Positions 28,096 to 37,834 are shown, counted from the stretch's first letter. The stretch: 64,000 bases of DNA from Vibrio palustris (GCF_024346995.1 NZ_AP024887.1:1364001-1428000); one strand, 5' to 3'. The notes: a model not told the origin generated them from the letters alone. Numbers and translations: made by a program.

Positions 28096-29978
28096 TGGAA
28101 CAACATGCACGCTACAGTGTCGGTATCGATTTAGGCACAACTCACTGTGTCATGTCGTTTTTAGAACTCGGCAACGAAGACGCGTCAGTACAAGTAATGC
28201 CTATTGCACAAATGACCGCACCGGGCACGGTTGAAGAACACACTCAACTGGGGTCATTCTTATATCAGCCCCACGATAATGAAATGATGGCCGATGCACG
28301 TCGTCTGCCTTGGACCAACGAGCCGACAGCGTTGGTCGGTGCCATCGCACGTAATCTAGGCTCAAAGACCCCTATTCGTTTAGTATCAAGTGCAAAATCT
28401 TGGTTGTGCCATGGTGGCGTTAATCGTCGCCAAGCGTTTCTCCCCGCTGGAAGCCCAGAAGATGTCGCGAAAATATCACCTTTAAGAGCTACCGAGCTAT
28501 ACCTTGACCATTTGGTCAATGCGTGGCAACACCAATATCCAAATGCACCGCTTGCAGAACAAGATGTCACGATCACCGTGCCGGCATCTTTTGACCCAGC
28601 CGCTCGTGAGCTCACTGCAGAAGCCGCGCGTAATATCGGCTTAACTAACATTACCTTACTAGAAGAGCCACAAGCGGCGATGTATCACTGGATTGATCAC
28701 ACCCAAGATGCATGGCGCGATCAAGTCAACGTTGGTGATATTGTTTTAGTGGTAGATATTGGCGGTGGTACGACCGATTTATCGTTGGTAGAAGTGACAG
28801 AAGAAGACGGTAATTTGGTACTAAACCGAATTGCGGTTGGCGAGCATATTCTACTTGGCGGCGATAATATGGATTTGGCGCTGGCTTATCGTTTAAAAAT
28901 GAAATTATCGCAAGAAGGCAAAGAATTACAGCCTTGGCAAATTCAGGCCATGTCACATGCCTGCCGTGATGCGAAAGAAGTCTTACTCAGTGATAATGAT
29001 ACCCAAAGCATGCCTATTGTCGTGCCAAGTCGTGGTTCAAAGCTAATGGGTAGCACGTTAAAAACGGAACTCACCCGTCAAGAAGTCGAACAAACCATCA
29101 TTGATGGCTTTTTCCCACAAGTCGATATTGATGAGCATCCGGTTCAGCGCACACGTGGCGCATTAACGCAGATGGGCTTGCCTTACGCTCAAGATGCTGG
29201 CATTACTCGCCATATTGCCGCGTTTTTAACCAAGCAAGCTAATGCTCAGCAAGATAATGACAATACCATGCCATTCCCGATGCCTGGAATGCCTGCGCCA
29301 GCGGCAGATTTTATCAAACCTAATACCATTTTGTTTAATGGCGGCGTATTGAAATCGAGCAAGGTAGCAGAACGCTTACTAGAAACCATCAATCTATGGC
29401 TTATCCAAGCCGATGCAGAACCGATTCGCTTACTTAAAGGCTCAGATTTGGATCTCTCTGTTGCCAATGGTGCTGCATATTATGGTGCTGTGCGCCACGG
29501 TGATGGCGTACGTATTCGTGGTGGTATTGCGTCTTCGTATTATGTGGGTATAGAAAGTGCGATGCCTGCGATCCCTGGTATGCCAACGCCCATGGAAGCA
29601 CTGTGTGTGGCTCCTTTCGGTATGGAAGAAGGCTCAAAAATTGAGGTCCCTAGTCAACAATTTGGCTTAGTGATTGGTCAACCGGTCCATTTCCAGTTCT
29701 ATGGTTCAACCGTACGCCGCGATGATGCAGAAGGTACACATCTTGAGCATTGGGCACCGCAAGAGTTACAAGAGCTGCCAGAAATTCAAGTGACGTTGCC
29801 TGTCTCTGAAGGCCGCAGTGAAGGAGAAGTAGTTCCTGTTACACTAGAGTCTCGCGTGACCGAATTAGGTACACTGGAATTACACGCGGTTGCCAGCGAT
29901 AATCAACAACGTTGGCATGTGGAATTTGATGTTCGTGAACAGCACGAATACGATGATGCGAACGCGCAGTATCAATAA
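28095..29978 (+). CDS. Hsp70-family protein (DnaK-like ATPase, divergent)
   Basis: 627 residues with an actin-type ATPase: phosphate 1 IDLGTTHCVMSF, connect region EEPQAAMYHW, phosphate 2 VVDIGGGTTDLSLVEV and adenosine motif FNGGVLKSSKVAERLL. The C-terminal part (~460-627) is shorter than in DnaK and has no DnaK-like EEVD or lid tail. It pairs with DUF2760 upstream and a second Hsp70 downstream. Client and co-chaperone are unknown. Confidence 0.88.
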   Translation: MEQHARYSVGIDLGTTHCVMSFLELGNEDASVQVMPIAQMTAPGTVEEHTQLGSFLYQPHDNEMMADARRLPWTNEPTALVGAIARNLGSKTPIRLVSSAKSWLCHGGVNRRQAFLPAGSPEDVAKISPLRATELYLDHLVNAWQHQYPNAPLAEQDVTITVPASFDPAARELTAEAARNIGLTNITLLEEPQAAMYHWIDHTQDAWRDQVNVGDIVLVVDIGGGTTDLSLVEVTEEDGNLVLNRIAVGEHILLGGDNMDLALAYRLKMKLSQEGKELQPWQIQAMSHACRDAKEVLLSDNDTQSMPIVVPSRGSKLMGSTLKTELTRQEVEQTIIDGFFPQVDIDEHPVQRTRGALTQMGLPYAQDAGITRHIAAFLTKQANAQQDNDNTMPFPMPGMPAPAADFIKPNTILFNGGVLKSSKVAERLLETINLWLIQADAEPIRLLKGSDLDLSVANGAAYYGAVRHGDGVRIRGGIASSYYVGIESAMPAIPGMPTPMEALCVAPFGMEEGSKIEVPSQQFGLVIGQPVHFQFYGSTVRRDDAEGTHLEHWAPQELQELPEIQVTLPVSEGRSEGEVVPVTLESRVTELGTLELHAVASDNQQRWHVEFDVREQHEYDDANAQYQ

Positions 29979-29988
29979 GCAATCAAAC

Positions 29989-30016
29989 AACGGTGCCTAA
30001 CGGCGCCGTTTCTTTT
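29989..30016 (+). terminator. Terminator between the two Hsp70 genes
   Basis: A 9-bp GC-rich stem with one G-U pair (29989-29997 with 30002-30010) is followed by TTTCTTTT. Read-through is possible, since the next gene starts only 60 bases on. Confidence 0.7.
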
Positions 30017-30072
30017 ACTTTCTCTCGGTTATCATCTCGATGACAATGTCGTCGACTCAATGAGGTCATATC

Positions 30073-32886
30073 ATGGCAACCACTGCTCAATTTCTTGTTG
30101 GTATTGATTTAGGCACCACCAATACCGTAGTCGCCTACTGCGAGCTAACCGATAATTTAGCTCAACAATCGGTTGAAATTTTTCCTATCGATCAGTTAAT
30201 TGGTCCAGGTGAAGTGGCACGTAAGCCATTACTCCCCTCGTTTCGGTATCACCCTGCTGAGCAACAATTTGCCGCAACAGATATGGGACTACCATGGGAT
30301 AATCATTCAGTGGATGGCGATTTACCTCACGTCATCCTTGGTGAATGGGCGCGCGAACTGGGTACGCGTGTAGAAGGACGGCAGGTTTCTAGTGCCAAAA
30401 GTTGGTTATCCCACACGGGCGTCGACCGAACACAACCTATTCTGCCTTGGGCTGGAACATCAGGTGTTGAAAAAGTGTCGCCGATCGTCGCCAGTGCCAG
30501 CTACCTTAATCATATCCGTCAGGCATGGAATTATCACCACCCTAATCAGCCATTAGAACAACAAGAAGTTGTCGTGACGGTGCCAGCCTCTTTTGATGAA
30601 TCTGCACGCAAATTTACCTTACAGGCGGCTGCATTAGCAGGTTTACACAATATTGTATTACTCGAAGAGCCCCAGGCGGTTGTGTATGATTGGTACGCTC
30701 GCCACCAAGAAACCGCGCATGAAGAACTGAATACTATTCCGCTCATTTTAGTCTGCGATGTCGGCGGCGGCACGACCGATTTAAGCTTGATAAGTACCAC
30801 TTTTAATGATGAACAGCTTGCTTTAAATCGTATTGGCGTCGGCGATCACCTCATGCTCGGCGGTGATAATGTTGACCTTGCTTTAGCCCATTTGGCTGAG
30901 CAACGTTTTGGGGAGCAAACAACGTTAAATGCAGCCTCACTCACCAAGTTAATTCAACAAACCCGTAAAGCCAAAGAGACGCTCTTAGCTGATGATGCGC
31001 CTGAGCAAGCGAAAATCACTCTCCTCGGCAGTGGATCACGTTTGCTCGGCGGCACCAAAAGTATTGGCCTAAGCCGTGATGACGTTCATAACATTGCACT
31101 CGATGGTTTTTTCCCAATGAGTGCACTGACTGACACACCAGATAGTCGCCGCAGTGCAATGGTTGAATTTGGCTTACCTTATGTCGCCGACCCTGCAGTC
31201 AGTAAACATATTGCCGCGTTCATACATCAACATCAAAGTGTCGCGCGCGATGCAATGCAACTCAGTGATGAGGATATCGCGGTTCCTGTCGGTTTATTAC
31301 TCAATGGTGGTGCGTTCAATAGCCGTTTGATTACTGACCGAATGACTCAACTTATGGATAGTTGGGGCGGTAAGCCAGTCACCCTATTGGACAACCCAAG
31401 CCCTGATTGTTCTGTCGCATTAGGAGCTGTCGCCTATGGTAAAGCTCGACGTGGTGCACAATTAACGATTGGTGGTGGCGCAGCGCGCTCTTATTTCTTA
31501 CATCTGCCACATAAAAAAAGCACGTCGCAAGCTTTATGTCTATTAGCCAAAGGCACAGAAGAAGGACAAGAAATTCGTTTAACCAGTCGGCGTTTTTCAT
31601 TGACATTAGATGAGCCTGTGCGGTTTAACTTATTAACGTCCACTCATGAACGTATGAGCAATAATCAGCCTGTACAAAATGGAGCGCTGTTTAACGTCGA
31701 TCCCGATAAGTTCACCCCCTTACCACCTTATATTACCACTTTAAAAAGTAACGACGTTCAAGCATTGAAAGCCAACCAGAAACATCGGGTAGAAGTTCAA
31801 TTAGCTTGCCAGTTAACAGAAGTCGGCACATTAAAAATGGAATGTGTGAGCAGTAATGATGATCGCCAACGCTGGGAAGTCGAGTTCGCCGTACGCGGTG
31901 AAGATGGTGTCTCTTTAGATGAAGAGTCCTCATCCATCCCAAGTAACGAACAGTCGGCCATGGATTTACTTAGCAAAGTGTATAGCGGAAATAAAAGCAG
32001 CACTGATCCTAAGACTATTAAAACATTAAACAAAACATTAGAAAAACGTCTTGGTAAACGTGAAAAATGGGAATTTATCACTCTGCGTCGCTTATTTGAT
32101 ACCTTATTAACGGGCCGTAAACGCCGTCGACGTTCGGAGCTTCATGAGCAACATTGGTTACGTTTAGCAGGATATACATTACGTCCAGGCTTTGGTGATA
32201 GTACCGATGGATGGCGTATTGAACAAATTTGGCCACTATATCAACAAGGTATACAATTCCCAAGTCACTCGACTTGGTCTGATTGGTGGACATTTTGGCG
32301 CCGAGTCTCTGGTGGGTTAAACCAAGAACAACAAGAAACATTGCTTGGTGATATTGCGAAATATTTACACCCTGGCGCAGCGCGTAATACAAAGAATAGT
32401 AAAGAGACTCAAGATAAGGGTTACGAAGCCATGGTTCGTTTAGCCGCTTCTTTAGAGCACCTTGATGTCGAGGATAAAACGTTACTAGCAACTTGGTTTT
32501 TAAATAAAGCTTTGAAGAATACTCAGTTTAGACCAGAGCACTGGTGGGCTTTAGGCCGTATTGCTACCCGCGTTCCTTTATATGGTAGTGCACACAATGT
32601 GGTACCTCGTGAACAGGTACAACAATGGTTACCAAAGTTACTTGAACAAGATTGGCAGCAAGATACCATGGCAGCTTTTGCTGCGGTCATGATGTGTCGT
32701 AAGAGTGGCGATAGAACACTAGACATCAGTGATGATGTGCGTCAACAAGTGCTCAAGAAACTGAATGAAAATAAAGTGCCCGACTCTTGGTATGAATTGG
32801 TGAATAGCCAAACAGCGTTATCGGAACGAGAATCTCAACGCGCTTATGGAGATGCCTTGCCCACAGGACTCTTTTTAATTAACTAA
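30073..32886 (+). CDS. Large Hsp70-family protein with a C-terminal DUF3731-like extension
   Basis: 937 residues. The first ~600 form an Hsp70-like ATPase and short substrate part (IDLGTTNTVVAYCEL, EEPQAVVYDW, VCDVGGGTTDLSLIS, LLNGGAFNSRLITDRM). The last ~290 are helical and basic (LEKRLGKREKWEFITLRRLF, GRKRRRRSELHEQHWLRLAG) and fit the DUF3731 region known to follow some bacterial Hsp70 domains. It has its own GAGG ribosome site. The extension may replace the usual peptide-binding domain; function is unknown. Confidence 0.88.
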   Translation: MATTAQFLVGIDLGTTNTVVAYCELTDNLAQQSVEIFPIDQLIGPGEVARKPLLPSFRYHPAEQQFAATDMGLPWDNHSVDGDLPHVILGEWARELGTRVEGRQVSSAKSWLSHTGVDRTQPILPWAGTSGVEKVSPIVASASYLNHIRQAWNYHHPNQPLEQQEVVVTVPASFDESARKFTLQAAALAGLHNIVLLEEPQAVVYDWYARHQETAHEELNTIPLILVCDVGGGTTDLSLISTTFNDEQLALNRIGVGDHLMLGGDNVDLALAHLAEQRFGEQTTLNAASLTKLIQQTRKAKETLLADDAPEQAKITLLGSGSRLLGGTKSIGLSRDDVHNIALDGFFPMSALTDTPDSRRSAMVEFGLPYVADPAVSKHIAAFIHQHQSVARDAMQLSDEDIAVPVGLLLNGGAFNSRLITDRMTQLMDSWGGKPVTLLDNPSPDCSVALGAVAYGKARRGAQLTIGGGAARSYFLHLPHKKSTSQALCLLAKGTEEGQEIRLTSRRFSLTLDEPVRFNLLTSTHERMSNNQPVQNGALFNVDPDKFTPLPPYITTLKSNDVQALKANQKHRVEVQLACQLTEVGTLKMECVSSNDDRQRWEVEFAVRGEDGVSLDEESSSIPSNEQSAMDLLSKVYSGNKSSTDPKTIKTLNKTLEKRLGKREKWEFITLRRLFDTLLTGRKRRRRSELHEQHWLRLAGYTLRPGFGDSTDGWRIEQIWPLYQQGIQFPSHSTWSDWWTFWRRVSGGLNQEQQETLLGDIAKYLHPGAARNTKNSKETQDKGYEAMVRLAASLEHLDVEDKTLLATWFLNKALKNTQFRPEHWWALGRIATRVPLYGSAHNVVPREQVQQWLPKLLEQDWQQDTMAAFAAVMMCRKSGDRTLDISDDVRQQVLKKLNENKVPDSWYELVNSQTALSERESQRAYGDALPTGLFLIN

Positions 32887-32920
32887 AGACGTTTACCACC
32901 ATCCTGATTAGCGCTTCGCT

Positions 32921-32946
32921 GATAGCCAGTGAGATCACTGGCTATC
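32921..32946. terminator. Inverted repeat between convergent genes
   Basis: A perfect 10-bp stem (32921-32930 with 32937-32946, loop gagatc) lies between the Hsp70 and GGDEF stops. No T run on either side, so terminator strength is uncertain. Confidence 0.5.
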
Positions 32947-32971
32947 ACTGTCTGGCTTTAATGGTAAAGCA

Positions 32972-34120
32972 TCAAATAGTTATAAGCTGATTACGACCCT
33001 GAGACTTTGCTTCGTACAACGCTTTGTCGGCATGGGCAAAACTACTCACCAACTCTTTCTCTGAATGCAGCCTCGCCACTCCAATACTCACGGTAACGAA
33101 TACTTTTTCATCTGCAATATAAATCGTATGTTTGGCAACGGCTTCACGAAATTGTGACAGTTTTTGATGAACCCTCGTTCCTTCTTGATCTCTCAATAAA
33201 ATCACAAACTCTTCACCACCGTACCGTGCAACGAGATCACTACCAAAAAATTGCCACAGTAACTCAGATAGTTTTTCTAAAACTATATCACCATTCAAAT
33301 GACCATATTTATCATTGATCAGTTTAAAGTGATCAACATCGACTATCGCTAAGTAACAATACTCTTTCGGATGTTTTAATAATAACTTTGCTTGGTCTTC
33401 GAAATACCGACGGTTATACAATCCAGTTAATTTATCTCGAATAGAGCGTTCGTGATGCCACTCAATTTCATAAAAGAAGAACCGCATCATTATGGCAACA
33501 AGCTGCATACAGAAGATGCTATTTTTGGCTAAAACAATCATAACAATGCTCTCTAAAGGAGACTTTAAAATAAAGTCAGTGGCAAGTGCAACCACACTTA
33601 CAATAAGAGAAAAAATGATACTAAAATAAAGAATTTTATCCCCTATCTTATTAAGTAAACTTTCACTGTAAATAAGATAAGCGGCATAGGAGAATACACT
33701 CATAATACTAACATATGTTACCGCAATACTAAGATAGGCGTCATTACTATTATATAAATGGATCAGAGTATTAAAGAGCGTAAATAGAATAACATGAGAA
33801 AATGATATGAGGAAAAATTGCCGAGGGATCACTCTTTCATAGAGTTTAAAAATCGAGATAGTTAGGATATAAGGCATTGCTTGTAATACACTACTGCCTA
33901 GTATCAGGCTCAGAGTATGACTTGCATAACAGAGTAAGACAAACACACCGTAGGCGATACTACTCGCAAACCAATAAGTCATAAACCAGAGCATAGCTTG
34001 GCGCTTCTGATGATTGAAATGCTGTTTAACAATAAATAATAGGAAAGCCGCTACACCAAAGAACAACACATCACTACCAATTGTTGCAATATGAATGAAA
34101 TAAATATTATTTACCGTCAT
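32972..34120 (-). CDS. Membrane diguanylate cyclase (GGDEF)
   Basis: 382 residues. The first ~215 hold seven or so hydrophobic segments, and the GGDEF domain is at ~225-380. The active loop is ARYGGEEFVILL with a GGEEF signature, and LTGLYNRRYFEDQ and VDVDHFKLINDKYGHLNGD complete the domain, so c-di-GMP synthesis is likely. The inhibitory RxxD is absent (FGSD at that position), so product inhibition should be weak. The ligand sensed in the membrane region is unknown. Confidence 0.9.
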   Translation of the reverse strand: MTVNNIYFIHIATIGSDVLFFGVAAFLLFIVKQHFNHQKRQAMLWFMTYWFASSIAYGVFVLLCYASHTLSLILGSSVLQAMPYILTISIFKLYERVIPRQFFLISFSHVILFTLFNTLIHLYNSNDAYLSIAVTYVSIMSVFSYAAYLIYSESLLNKIGDKILYFSIIFSLIVSVVALATDFILKSPLESIVMIVLAKNSIFCMQLVAIMMRFFFYEIEWHHERSIRDKLTGLYNRRYFEDQAKLLLKHPKEYCYLAIVDVDHFKLINDKYGHLNGDIVLEKLSELLWQFFGSDLVARYGGEEFVILLRDQEGTRVHQKLSQFREAVAKHTIYIADEKVFVTVSIGVARLHSEKELVSSFAHADKALYEAKSQGRNQLITI

Positions 34121-34294
34121 TATTGTCTAATTCATCCTTAAATTTTTTGGGAAGAATCATACAATAAAAACCCGTTTGAATCTCTATAAATTATATTTTT
34201 ATCTCGATACTCAAGGATATATAATCATCCACTAATATTATAAATAGCCTTTCTTGTACAACATTGCTTTCACTCTGCACTATGATAGGTGTTT

Positions 34295-34313
34295 GCATGC
34301 ATACTATGCATGC
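34295..34313. promoter_or_regulatory. Perfect palindrome, possible operator
   Basis: GCATGCATA and its exact complement flank a single central base. It lies ~180 bases before the GGDEF gene and ~190 before the unknown gene, so either could be controlled. Confidence 0.45.
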
Positions 34314-34376
34314 TCAAATAGTCTCAGCTATGTTGTTGCATACATGAGAATATAAAACTATATTCAAGTAACCACA

Positions 34377-34402
34377 ATGACTGATTTCGTAAAATCAGTC
34401 AT
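34377..34402. repeat. Inverted repeat upstream of the unknown gene at 34506
   Basis: A perfect 11-bp stem with loop cgta. No T run follows. It may be an operator or a leader hairpin. Confidence 0.45.
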
Positions 34403-34505
34403 ACTTTGCGTTGGATTAACCATCGACCGTATATTTAAGATGAACCCATATAAATAGTGATCAATCTTTTTTATAAAGGCTTATAGCAGACTGACACGCT
34501 CAATT

Positions 34506-35063
34506 ATGACTCAAGACAAATTTACTAATATTTACCGCCTACCCGGCTCGATACAAATTCGTATTGCAAAATGGCAGTCTACATTGAAAGGCACATCCGA
34601 TCTTGTTTTATATGAAGCTATTCGCATACGAAATCAAGAATACCGCAAAAGACACTTCTTTCCTAAAGGTTGGAGTTTTACGCCTTTTAAAATCGAAGAA
34701 ATTTCAATAACACATCACGGTCGTTATATTCAAACCACGATGTTAACTATGATTGATAGAAAAATCGCTTATAAACGTGTATATCTATCCCAAATGTCAG
34801 AACAAGATGCATACAATGCATTATTAGCATTCAAATCTGAATGGATAATTCAATATAACAAAGTGGTTAAGCAGTATAATGACGTAAAAAAGAAAGCATT
34901 TTTACGCTATGCTCGTGAGGAATTAGAAACGCTATACCCTGCGATTCCGAAAGCGGAGTTTGACCGCACACTGTGGAATAAGTTAGTCGTCTCTCAATGT
35001 GGGCATCCAAGCAAGTTCGATAATCCATTTTATGTTAAACGTGCAAAAATTTCGAAAAATTAA
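34506..35063 (+). CDS. Basic protein of unknown function
   Basis: 185 residues, rich in Lys and Arg, with no membrane segment or signal peptide. The middle (ISITHHGRYIQTTMLTMIDR) looks beta-rich and the rest helical, with KAFLRYAREELETLYP in the second half. I recognise no family. A nucleic-acid-binding role would fit the charge but is a guess. No convincing ribosome site precedes the ATG. Its stop shares the palindromic TTAA with the stop of the convergent GGDEF gene. Confidence 0.6.
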   Translation: MTQDKFTNIYRLPGSIQIRIAKWQSTLKGTSDLVLYEAIRIRNQEYRKRHFFPKGWSFTPFKIEEISITHHGRYIQTTMLTMIDRKIAYKRVYLSQMSEQDAYNALLAFKSEWIIQYNKVVKQYNDVKKKAFLRYAREELETLYPAIPKAEFDRTLWNKLVVSQCGHPSKFDNPFYVKRAKISKN

Positions 35064-36403
35064 CCCGGCTTTATCTCATTGACATTATCTGTTGCCTGAC
35101 AGTATATACCATAATCTATCGAGAATTTTGCATTGTACATTGCCTGATCAGCTAAATTAATAAGATCATCGACGTTATCCGCTTGTAATGGATATAATGC
35201 AATACCAATACTCGATTCAACATGGACTTCTTTTTGATCACCAATTGAAATGGGTTCATGAAGTACCTCTGATAATTGTAGGGCTTTATCATGCACACCA
35301 TCGTAACTATTCAATAAGTCTAAGCACACCAAAAATTCGTCGCCCCCAAAACGGGCGAAAAAATCTGACTCTCGTAAGTTATTTTGCAAACGTTTCGCAA
35401 TAGTACAAAGTACTTTATCGCCAGCATCATGACCGTATTTATCATTCACTTGTTTAAATTTATCTAAATCAATGAACAATATGGCAGATTTCACCTGAGT
35501 TCTCTGTGCATTGATTAAAGAACGCTGAAAGTAATCTTTAAATGCCCGTCGATTCAATGTGCCAGTTAAGGTATCTTTTTCGGATAAAAACTGTAGCTGC
35601 TGTTTCTGCTTATTCAACTTACTTGTTTGGCGAGCAACTTCTTGAGCTAATTCATCTTTGCTATAAGTCGTATCTTGTAGAGAACGTTTCATCTGGTTAA
35701 AAAATTGTATCAGTGTTTTAAACTCTGAATCTACATTATGATAAGACAGCCGACTATCAAGATTACCTTTCGCAAGATCACTAATACCTTGGCTCAATAA
35801 AGCAAAGCCACGTTTGAAATGATGGCGAATGAAAAAAGCAAAACCACACACCAATATCGATAGAATTAGCTGCTGGATTAATGTGGATATTAAAGCAATC
35901 TTTTGATTTTTTTCACTTTTGCTAAGAATCGTTTTTTCACGATACCCTAGTTCGTCGGTCATATTCTGAATTAACATATTATAACGTGCATGCAACAGTT
36001 CACTCGAACCGACAAAATGGCGTTTATTGTCTTTCATGCTTTGTGCTTCAACGCTCGACACTAAGCGACGCTCTTGCTCTAGCAATACGTCTAAACTGCT
36101 ATTCATTTTCATTAAGTTCGCTAGCTTTATGCCTTGACCCTGCGATGATTTAAGGCGTTTGTCTAAATTCTTTTGCTCAAAAGCCACTTGTTCTAAACTA
36201 TTGCGATCACCATATTGTAAAAAGACCCATAGTTGCCCTCTCAAGCCATTAACATTGCGCTGAATTTCAGCTAAGCGCCCTAATTGATCCAGAGTATGAT
36301 TTTGCTCTTGCCAAATTTTTCCTAATGAGAACAAAATGAAACCAACTAATAACACCGAAGAAACAGAAAGCACTGTTAACTTACGCGTAATAGAATTCAT
36401 CAT
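35060..36403 (-). CDS. Diguanylate cyclase with periplasmic sensor and HAMP domain
   Basis: 447 residues: membrane helix ~11-29, periplasmic helical region ~30-172, second helix ~173-193, HAMP ~195-245 and GGDEF ~275-440. The active loop is ARFGGDEFLVCLD; RESD five residues before it is the inhibitory I-site, so activity is feedback-controlled. The start ATG overlaps the stop of the binding-protein gene (ATGA), so that lipoprotein is the probable input to the periplasmic domain. Confidence 0.93.
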   Translation of the reverse strand: MMNSITRKLTVLSVSSVLLVGFILFSLGKIWQEQNHTLDQLGRLAEIQRNVNGLRGQLWVFLQYGDRNSLEQVAFEQKNLDKRLKSSQGQGIKLANLMKMNSSLDVLLEQERRLVSSVEAQSMKDNKRHFVGSSELLHARYNMLIQNMTDELGYREKTILSKSEKNQKIALISTLIQQLILSILVCGFAFFIRHHFKRGFALLSQGISDLAKGNLDSRLSYHNVDSEFKTLIQFFNQMKRSLQDTTYSKDELAQEVARQTSKLNKQKQQLQFLSEKDTLTGTLNRRAFKDYFQRSLINAQRTQVKSAILFIDLDKFKQVNDKYGHDAGDKVLCTIAKRLQNNLRESDFFARFGGDEFLVCLDLLNSYDGVHDKALQLSEVLHEPISIGDQKEVHVESSIGIALYPLQADNVDDLINLADQAMYNAKFSIDYGIYCQATDNVNEIKPG

Positions 36404-37398
36404 TGCCCGACTACCTCATCTTGCATGGCCTGTAATGCAGACCTATCTAATATCGACCTCAAATCAGGCTGCTTACCTTCAACCAAGTTATGCTCTAACG
36501 CCCAACGGGCTTGTAACTGTAAGTTAGCCAATAATACATTCGTCATTGATAACCTAAATACATAATCACGCCACATCCAATCCAGTTGATTATTCTCAAT
36601 ATTCAAAGTATCACTCACAATGGCTTTGGCTTTTTCAGGATGATCTTGTATCCAAGTTATCGCCTGTTGTAATGCAGCAAGAATACGTTTCGAACGCTCA
36701 TGGCTGGTTTCATCTTTTCGATTCATGGTGGCTAAATTAAACGATAGCGTATACATACCTTGAAACCCTAAATTAACGACATCCATCGTTGCCTGTGCAC
36801 GATATCCCCAAGGTTCCCATGAAGATATCGCATCGACTTTCCCAATCTTCATCATTTGAATGAGCTTATCGGGCTTAAGGTATACGCGCTCAATATCTGT
36901 TGGTTTCATACCTGATGCAAGAAGTAAAGAATCTAAATAAAACTCACTCGCACTACTCTTGATCACACCAATAGATTTCCCCTTTAAATCTCTAATCGAT
37001 GTAAATCCGCGCCTAGGAAGTGCCAAAAGTTTCAAGTCATCATCGGAAGTAACAAACGTACTGATAATTGAGAAGTCCGTATCACGAAAACTATTAAACA
37101 TGGCCACAGACTCAGAAATAGTCGCATATTGTGCTTTTCCATGCGTCATCATTGACATACATTCTACTCCCCCGTTACAAGGGATTAATGTGATATCAAT
37201 ACCATGAAGTTTAAATAAACCTAATTTCTTGGCGACAAATAATGGTGTCGATAATGGTGTTTGAGAAATTAAAATTCGTGCGGGTATCTCATCACCGACA
37301 GGCTGGCTTTCATTGCTTAAGTGCGTAATCAAACTAAAGCATGCCGTAATAGCCACCACAATCAATAGAGTTATCAATACTTTTGATGTTATTCGCAA
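36400..37398 (-). CDS. Orphan NMT1/SsuA-type periplasmic binding lipoprotein
   Basis: 332 residues. The N-terminus has a hydrophobic stretch ending ITAC, a plausible lipobox (Cys20). The fold is that of nitrate/sulfonate/taurine/thiamine-precursor binding proteins: STPLFVAKKLGLFKLHGIDI, then GKAQYATISE, LKGKSIGVIKSSASEFYLDSL and VDAISSWEPWGYRA. No permease or ATPase gene is adjacent. The 4-base overlap with a diguanylate cyclase gene suggests a signalling role, like NspS with MbaA in V. cholerae. Ligand unknown. Confidence 0.88.
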   Translation of the reverse strand: MRITSKVLITLLIVVAITACFSLITHLSNESQPVGDEIPARILISQTPLSTPLFVAKKLGLFKLHGIDITLIPCNGGVECMSMMTHGKAQYATISESVAMFNSFRDTDFSIISTFVTSDDDLKLLALPRRGFTSIRDLKGKSIGVIKSSASEFYLDSLLLASGMKPTDIERVYLKPDKLIQMMKIGKVDAISSWEPWGYRAQATMDVVNLGFQGMYTLSFNLATMNRKDETSHERSKRILAALQQAITWIQDHPEKAKAIVSDTLNIENNQLDWMWRDYVFRLSMTNVLLANLQLQARWALEHNLVEGKQPDLRSILDRSALQAMQDEVVGQ

Positions 37399-37551
37399 GC
37401 TGTATACCTCTTATTTAGTTATACGCTGATATTGCTATTAATGGTATAAATTATAGGCGGTAATTATCAATCTTCTATTACTTAAGGGGTAAAATTAAAA
37501 AAATGAGAAGCTTTGCAATAAATTGCACTATTTGTTTCATTTCAACAAAAA

Positions 37552-37574
37552 AGTCAGCCCTAGAAGAGCTGACT
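37552..37574 (-). terminator. Terminator of the LexA-box gene
   Basis: Arms AGTCAGC and GCTGACT (37552-37558 with 37568-37574) are followed on the minus strand by a run of T. Confidence 0.7.
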
Positions 37575-37600
37575 ATATCAATACAGGATAGGTATTTTCA

Positions 37601-37834
37601 TCAATGTTCTTGACCTGATGAGTTTTCACCAAAAGCCGCTTTCTCATAGATATCAGCAAGCGATTTGGCTTTTCTAGATGCAATAGTAGAGGAACGACTC
37701 CGTTTTTTGGGCTCAACGGTTTGTTCGACGAATTGTAACATCTTTTCATGTTCTTGAGCTGACTGGATAAATTCAGGATCCGACATTGCCGCTTGTCGAA
37801 GTTGATTAACGCGTTCTAGTGTTTTCCACACCAT
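37601..37834 (-). CDS. Small protein of unknown function, probably SOS-induced
   Basis: 77 residues, helical and charged: an N-terminal helix (VWKTLERVNQLRQAAMSD), a basic middle (EPKKRSRSSTIASRKAKS) and a short C-terminal helix. I recognise no family. AAGGGGG precedes the ATG at a good distance. A near-consensus LexA box covers the promoter, and the gene ends in its own terminator, so it is a separate SOS unit. Small size and SOS control would fit a cell-division or DNA-repair modulator, but that is inference. Confidence 0.75.
   Translation of the reverse strand: MVWKTLERVNQLRQAAMSDPEFIQSAQEHEKMLQFVEQTVEPKKRSRSSTIASRKAKSLADIYEKAAFGENSSGQEH

Larger units (their letters stand above)
34121..34505. 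other. A/T-rich intergenic region with two inverted repeats
   Basis: 385 bases between divergent genes. It carries a 19-bp palindrome at 34295-34313 and an 11-bp-stem hairpin at 34377-34402. Both genes' promoters must lie here. Confidence 0.55.

Noticed and set aside
37601..37834. Antitoxin of a toxin-antitoxin pair.
   Set aside because: No partner gene is adjacent, and the LexA box with a separate terminator indicates a single SOS gene.
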